A stretch of DNA of 44,114 nt from Gordonia malaquae NBRC 108250 (GTDB lineage Bacteria; Actinomycetota; Actinomycetes; Mycobacteriales; Mycobacteriaceae). Below are positions 42,057 through 44,114 of this stretch, one piece after another; the first letter of the stretch is position 1; the number at the start of each line of letters is the position of its first letter. A program made the position numbers and the translations under genes. The notes below the pieces were generated by a model. That model had not been told where the DNA came from. It made no database searches and worked only from the letters and a program-made list of their open reading frames with translations. Location: the NCBI RefSeq assembly GCF_000344135.1, contig NZ_BAOP01000022.1, positions 1-44,114 on the forward strand, in the 5' to 3' direction.

Positions 42057-42473
42057 TCAGCGGCGAACGAGATTGCCCGAGTTCGCCGCGCCCGCCACGT
42101 CCACGACGTACACGCCCTCGGCGTCGTCGCCGGGGAGCGTCCAGACGACCACTGGAACACCGGCGATCACCGCACGGGCGCCGTCGGCGGCCAGGCGGCC
42201 GCCGTGGAACGGCTGCAGCTTGCCGCTCTGACCGGCGATGGTCAGCACGCCGGTGCCGGATACCGAGGCGGGCAGCTCGCCGACGACGGGGCCGGAGATG
42301 CCCGTGAGCGACGGTGCGGCGATCTTGGCGGTGTACGCGCCGGCGGGAATCGCGCTGTCGACAGGTGCGGCGCTGGCCGCGCCGGTGCCGGCGGCCATCA
42401 GGGCGGCCGCCGCGATGGCGGCGCCGCCCGCTGCTGCTGCGACGCGGGTACGGATCTTGGTGATGGTGGTCAT
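42057..42473 (-). CDS. Secreted protein of 138 residues
   Basis: A Sec signal peptide (about residues 1-36, ending ASA-AP) precedes a small beta-rich, Gly/Val-rich domain (PVVGELPASVSGTG, LQPFHGGRLAADG, YVVDVAG) with no cysteine. GAGGAGA is 4 bases before the ATG. It lies 102 bases downstream of the membrane protein pair, in the same direction, and is a likely product exported with them. Not recognised. Confidence 0.75.
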   Translation of the reverse strand: MTTITKIRTRVAAAAGGAAIAAAALMAAGTGAASAAPVDSAIPAGAYTAKIAAPSLTGISGPVVGELPASVSGTGVLTIAGQSGKLQPFHGGRLAADGARAVIAGVPVVVWTLPGDDAEGVYVVDVAGAANSGNLVRR

Positions 42474-42575
42474 GTCGTTCTCCTCAAATCTCGTCTTGCT
42501 ATTTCTGGTTGCAGATCAGGTCAGCCGGGACAGAGTTGGGGATGGTTCGGTGGGTGCTCTGGTGATCGCCTCCTC

Positions 42576-43476
42576 TCACTTGCTCGGGGCGGGGCTGCTG
42601 GCCGCCGACGAATCGCTCGGCGGGTCGACCTTCTCCAGCGACAACTCGATCACCTCGTCGTCGGTGATCCCGTACATGGTGTCGCCCACGGCCTTGCTGG
42701 ACAGGATCTCGATGGACTTCTCACGGTTACCGCTGACCACCGCAAAGCGGGTGATCCGGCTGGTCGTCGGGCAGATCCCGACGTCCCTACCGACCCGCAG
42801 CACACCGCCGTCTCCGAGCACCACGGGCACGCCGCCCGCGATGCTGATCTCGGCGCGGTTGTAGTTTCCGACTGCACCGCTCGCGTAGATGTCCAGACGC
42901 CCCTTCTCCGGCTGCACCATCGAAATCTCGCTCGGATCGTCTTTGTGCCGCCGCTTCACGCGAGCGGTGACCGACGAGGGCAGGTCGGCTGCCGACTCAC
43001 GCCGCAGCCTGTGCTCCGGCGGGTCGCCCTCGCCGTCCCAGACCGCGGGCGCTGGGTCCATGCAGGTAGCGCCGGTCACCCGGGTGCCGGTCCGGTCGGA
43101 CTTCTCCTCCTCGGGTGGCCCCAGGACCTCGCTGGACTTGACCGCCACTGAGGACTTCACGGCCTCGGTCTTGGACGACACTGCGGCCTTCACGTCGGCC
43201 GCGGTGTTCTGGTTGCCCAATGTGTGCAGACCCCAGACCGCGCCGCCACCGATCAGCACGACCACGGCGGCAACCCCGGCCAGCGCGGCCTTCGGCACCT
43301 TGCGGCCCTGGGTTGCTGGAGCTGCGGGAGTCGGAGCCTCGGCGGCCGGCTGCGCTGGCACGGCAGTGGGCGCCTCGACAGTCTCCTCGACGATCTCGAC
43401 CTCGTCGCCCAGCGCGGCGATCTCGTCGGCCGACAACGGGTTGCCGTCCTCGTCGACGTACTCGAACTCTTCGTTG

Positions 43477-43484
<8 letters not shown>
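42576..43484 (-). CDS. Membrane-anchored protein with acidic cytoplasmic tail
   Basis: The 302-residue protein starts MSDNEEFEYVDEDGNPLSAD, an acidic N-terminus, then a Pro/Ala linker, one membrane helix (about residues 68-90, AALAGVAAVVVLIGGGAVWG), and an extracellular domain of about 200 residues with a pair of cysteines, containing DIYASGAVGNYNRAEISIAG and a Ser/Pro-rich end. The start overlaps the end of the preceding membrane gene by 8 bases, and AAGGAG lies upstream. It is probably translated with that gene and forms a complex. No family recognised. Confidence 0.75.

Positions 43485-44114
<630 letters not shown>

Overview
The window is high-GC actinobacterial chromosome. The backbone from about 8.9 to 24.1 kb follows the gene order that Mycobacterium tuberculosis carries as Rv3644c to Rv3656c: DNA polymerase III delta' subunit, membrane adenylate cyclase (divergent), topoisomerase I, an Rv3647c-like gene, cold-shock protein, an MrfA-like helicase, then TadE/Flp pilus genes. 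With the frequent GTG starts and lipase/P450 content, this points to the order Mycobacteriales, probably a Gordonia-like genus. The genus is an inference.

Layout. 0-1.3 kb: a lower-GC remnant with a cut-off beta-rich protein, a membrane-anchored protein and a frameshifted phage DUF2746 gene. 1.5-8.7 kb: a lipoprotein, an excalibur protein, a P450-TetR pair, two lipases, a PucR-type regulator and two CrcB fluoride channel subunits. 8.8-15.1 kb: holB, the cyclase and topA. 15.2-19.1 kb: an accessory cassette (XRE regulator, small secreted protein, LppP/LprE-type lipoprotein, NERD protein, unknown) between topA and the Rv3647c-like gene. 19.1-22.5 kb: Rv3647c-like gene, cspA, helicase. 22.5-24.1 kb: a VapBC-type toxin-antitoxin pair and the tail of a Flp/Tad operon.

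The DUF4244/Flp pilin gene keeps only its last 45 codons and ends abruptly at about 24,078. What follows to the window end looks like an inserted genomic island. It carries small mobile-element genes with an ArdA antirestriction protein, a DNA methylase with a C-terminal helix-turn-helix, a Type III restriction-modification pair, a CHAT-family protease, a serine recombinase, and an 871-residue fusion of beta-helix repeats with a CbbX/EccA-like AAA+ ATPase. Next comes a cell-surface cassette: two paralogous membrane proteins with degenerate J-like N-termini, an XRE regulator beside a perfect 30-bp palindrome, a GT87-type mannosyltransferase, small secreted proteins and two further membrane proteins. 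The right end of the island is outside the window.

The least familiar parts are the beta-helix/AAA+ fusion, the surface cassette (one of its secreted proteins has a paralogue in the topA-side cassette 26 kb away), and the CHAT protease convergent with the Type III restriction genes. Many genes appear to be leaderless: a TANNNT-type -10 box lies 6-7 nt before the start codon. Several operator-like perfect palindromes sit on predicted promoters.
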